From assembly GCF_002813455.1 (NCBI RefSeq), contig NZ_PHHE01000001.1, positions 4,832,001 to 4,896,000 of the forward strand: 64,000 nucleotides of DNA. Direction: 5' to 3'. This DNA is from Pseudomonas baetica. GTDB taxonomy: Bacteria > Pseudomonadota > Gammaproteobacteria > Pseudomonadales > Pseudomonadaceae. Below are positions 63,976 through 64,000 of the stretch, piece after piece. Under the pieces are notes generated by a model, which was not told the origin of the DNA, made no database searches, and saw nothing but the letters and a program-made list of their open reading frames with translations. The translations under genes and the position numbers were made by a program. How positions within the stretch are numbered: position 1 is the stretch's first letter; each line of letters starts with the position of its first letter.

Positions 63976-64000
63976 AAAGCTTTTACTGAATGTGCCGGCC

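Overview
The window is a high-GC gammaproteobacterial chromosome, almost certainly a Pseudomonas of the P. fluorescens group. Supporting signs are repeated REP hairpins of the GTGGGAGCGAGCCTGCTCGCGA type, an alanyl/lysyl-phosphatidylglycerol synthase-hydrolase pair, QuiP, DUF3077 and ligase-associated repair genes, all closest to Pseudomonas families I recognise.

Bases 1 to about 29.4 kb are the late part of a prophage; its integrase and early genes lie left of the window. It is a mosaic: lambda-type packaging and head genes (terminase GpA type, gpW, portal, ClpP-like protease, decoration protein D, capsid E), followed by a P2-type contractile tail (V, W, J, I, fibre, sheath FI, tube FII, E/E', T, U, X, D). 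Lysis genes are split: a holin-like gene at the front, endolysin and nested Rz/Rz1 at the back. Next come accessory genes: an orphan adenine methylase, a complete C-protein-controlled type II restriction-modification system (24.5-26.9 kb), and an S-type-pyocin-like nuclease bacteriocin with its DUF6572 immunity partner (27.6-29.2 kb). Several module boundaries carry a terminator-like hairpin followed directly by a strong ribosome binding site.

From 29.8 kb the window is chromosomal: kup; a DUF3077 gene with a hairpin-rich leader; a compact operon of a winged-helix regulator, a nucleotidyltransferase and a PP2C-like phosphatase (32.9-35.0 kb, a candidate toxin-antitoxin/defence unit); the MprF-VirJ lipid pair; two initiator tRNA-fMet genes in tandem; dinB with a LexA box; a lipoprotein gene; proS; ampG; an alkyltransferase-like gene; a DUF481 outer-membrane gene; a cold-shock gene; and dcd. 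A DNA-repair cluster follows (pdeM, helicase, ATP ligase, exonuclease), split by an amino-acid ABC transporter operon and an IS110 element. Last are quiP and an isochorismatase-family gene.

The most striking observations are: (1) an IS110 element inserted inside a REP hairpin, whose left end encodes what looks like a bridge RNA with guide loops matching both the REP target (7+7 nt) and its own ends (5+5 nt); (2) the regulator-nucleotidyltransferase-PP2C operon; (3) a CTT-TAA, prfB-like +1 frameshift candidate in the tail-chaperone gene, which is also internally duplicated; (4) repeat clusters that look like a prophage replication origin and a terminase recognition site; (5) an in-frame amber codon in the ligase-associated helicase.
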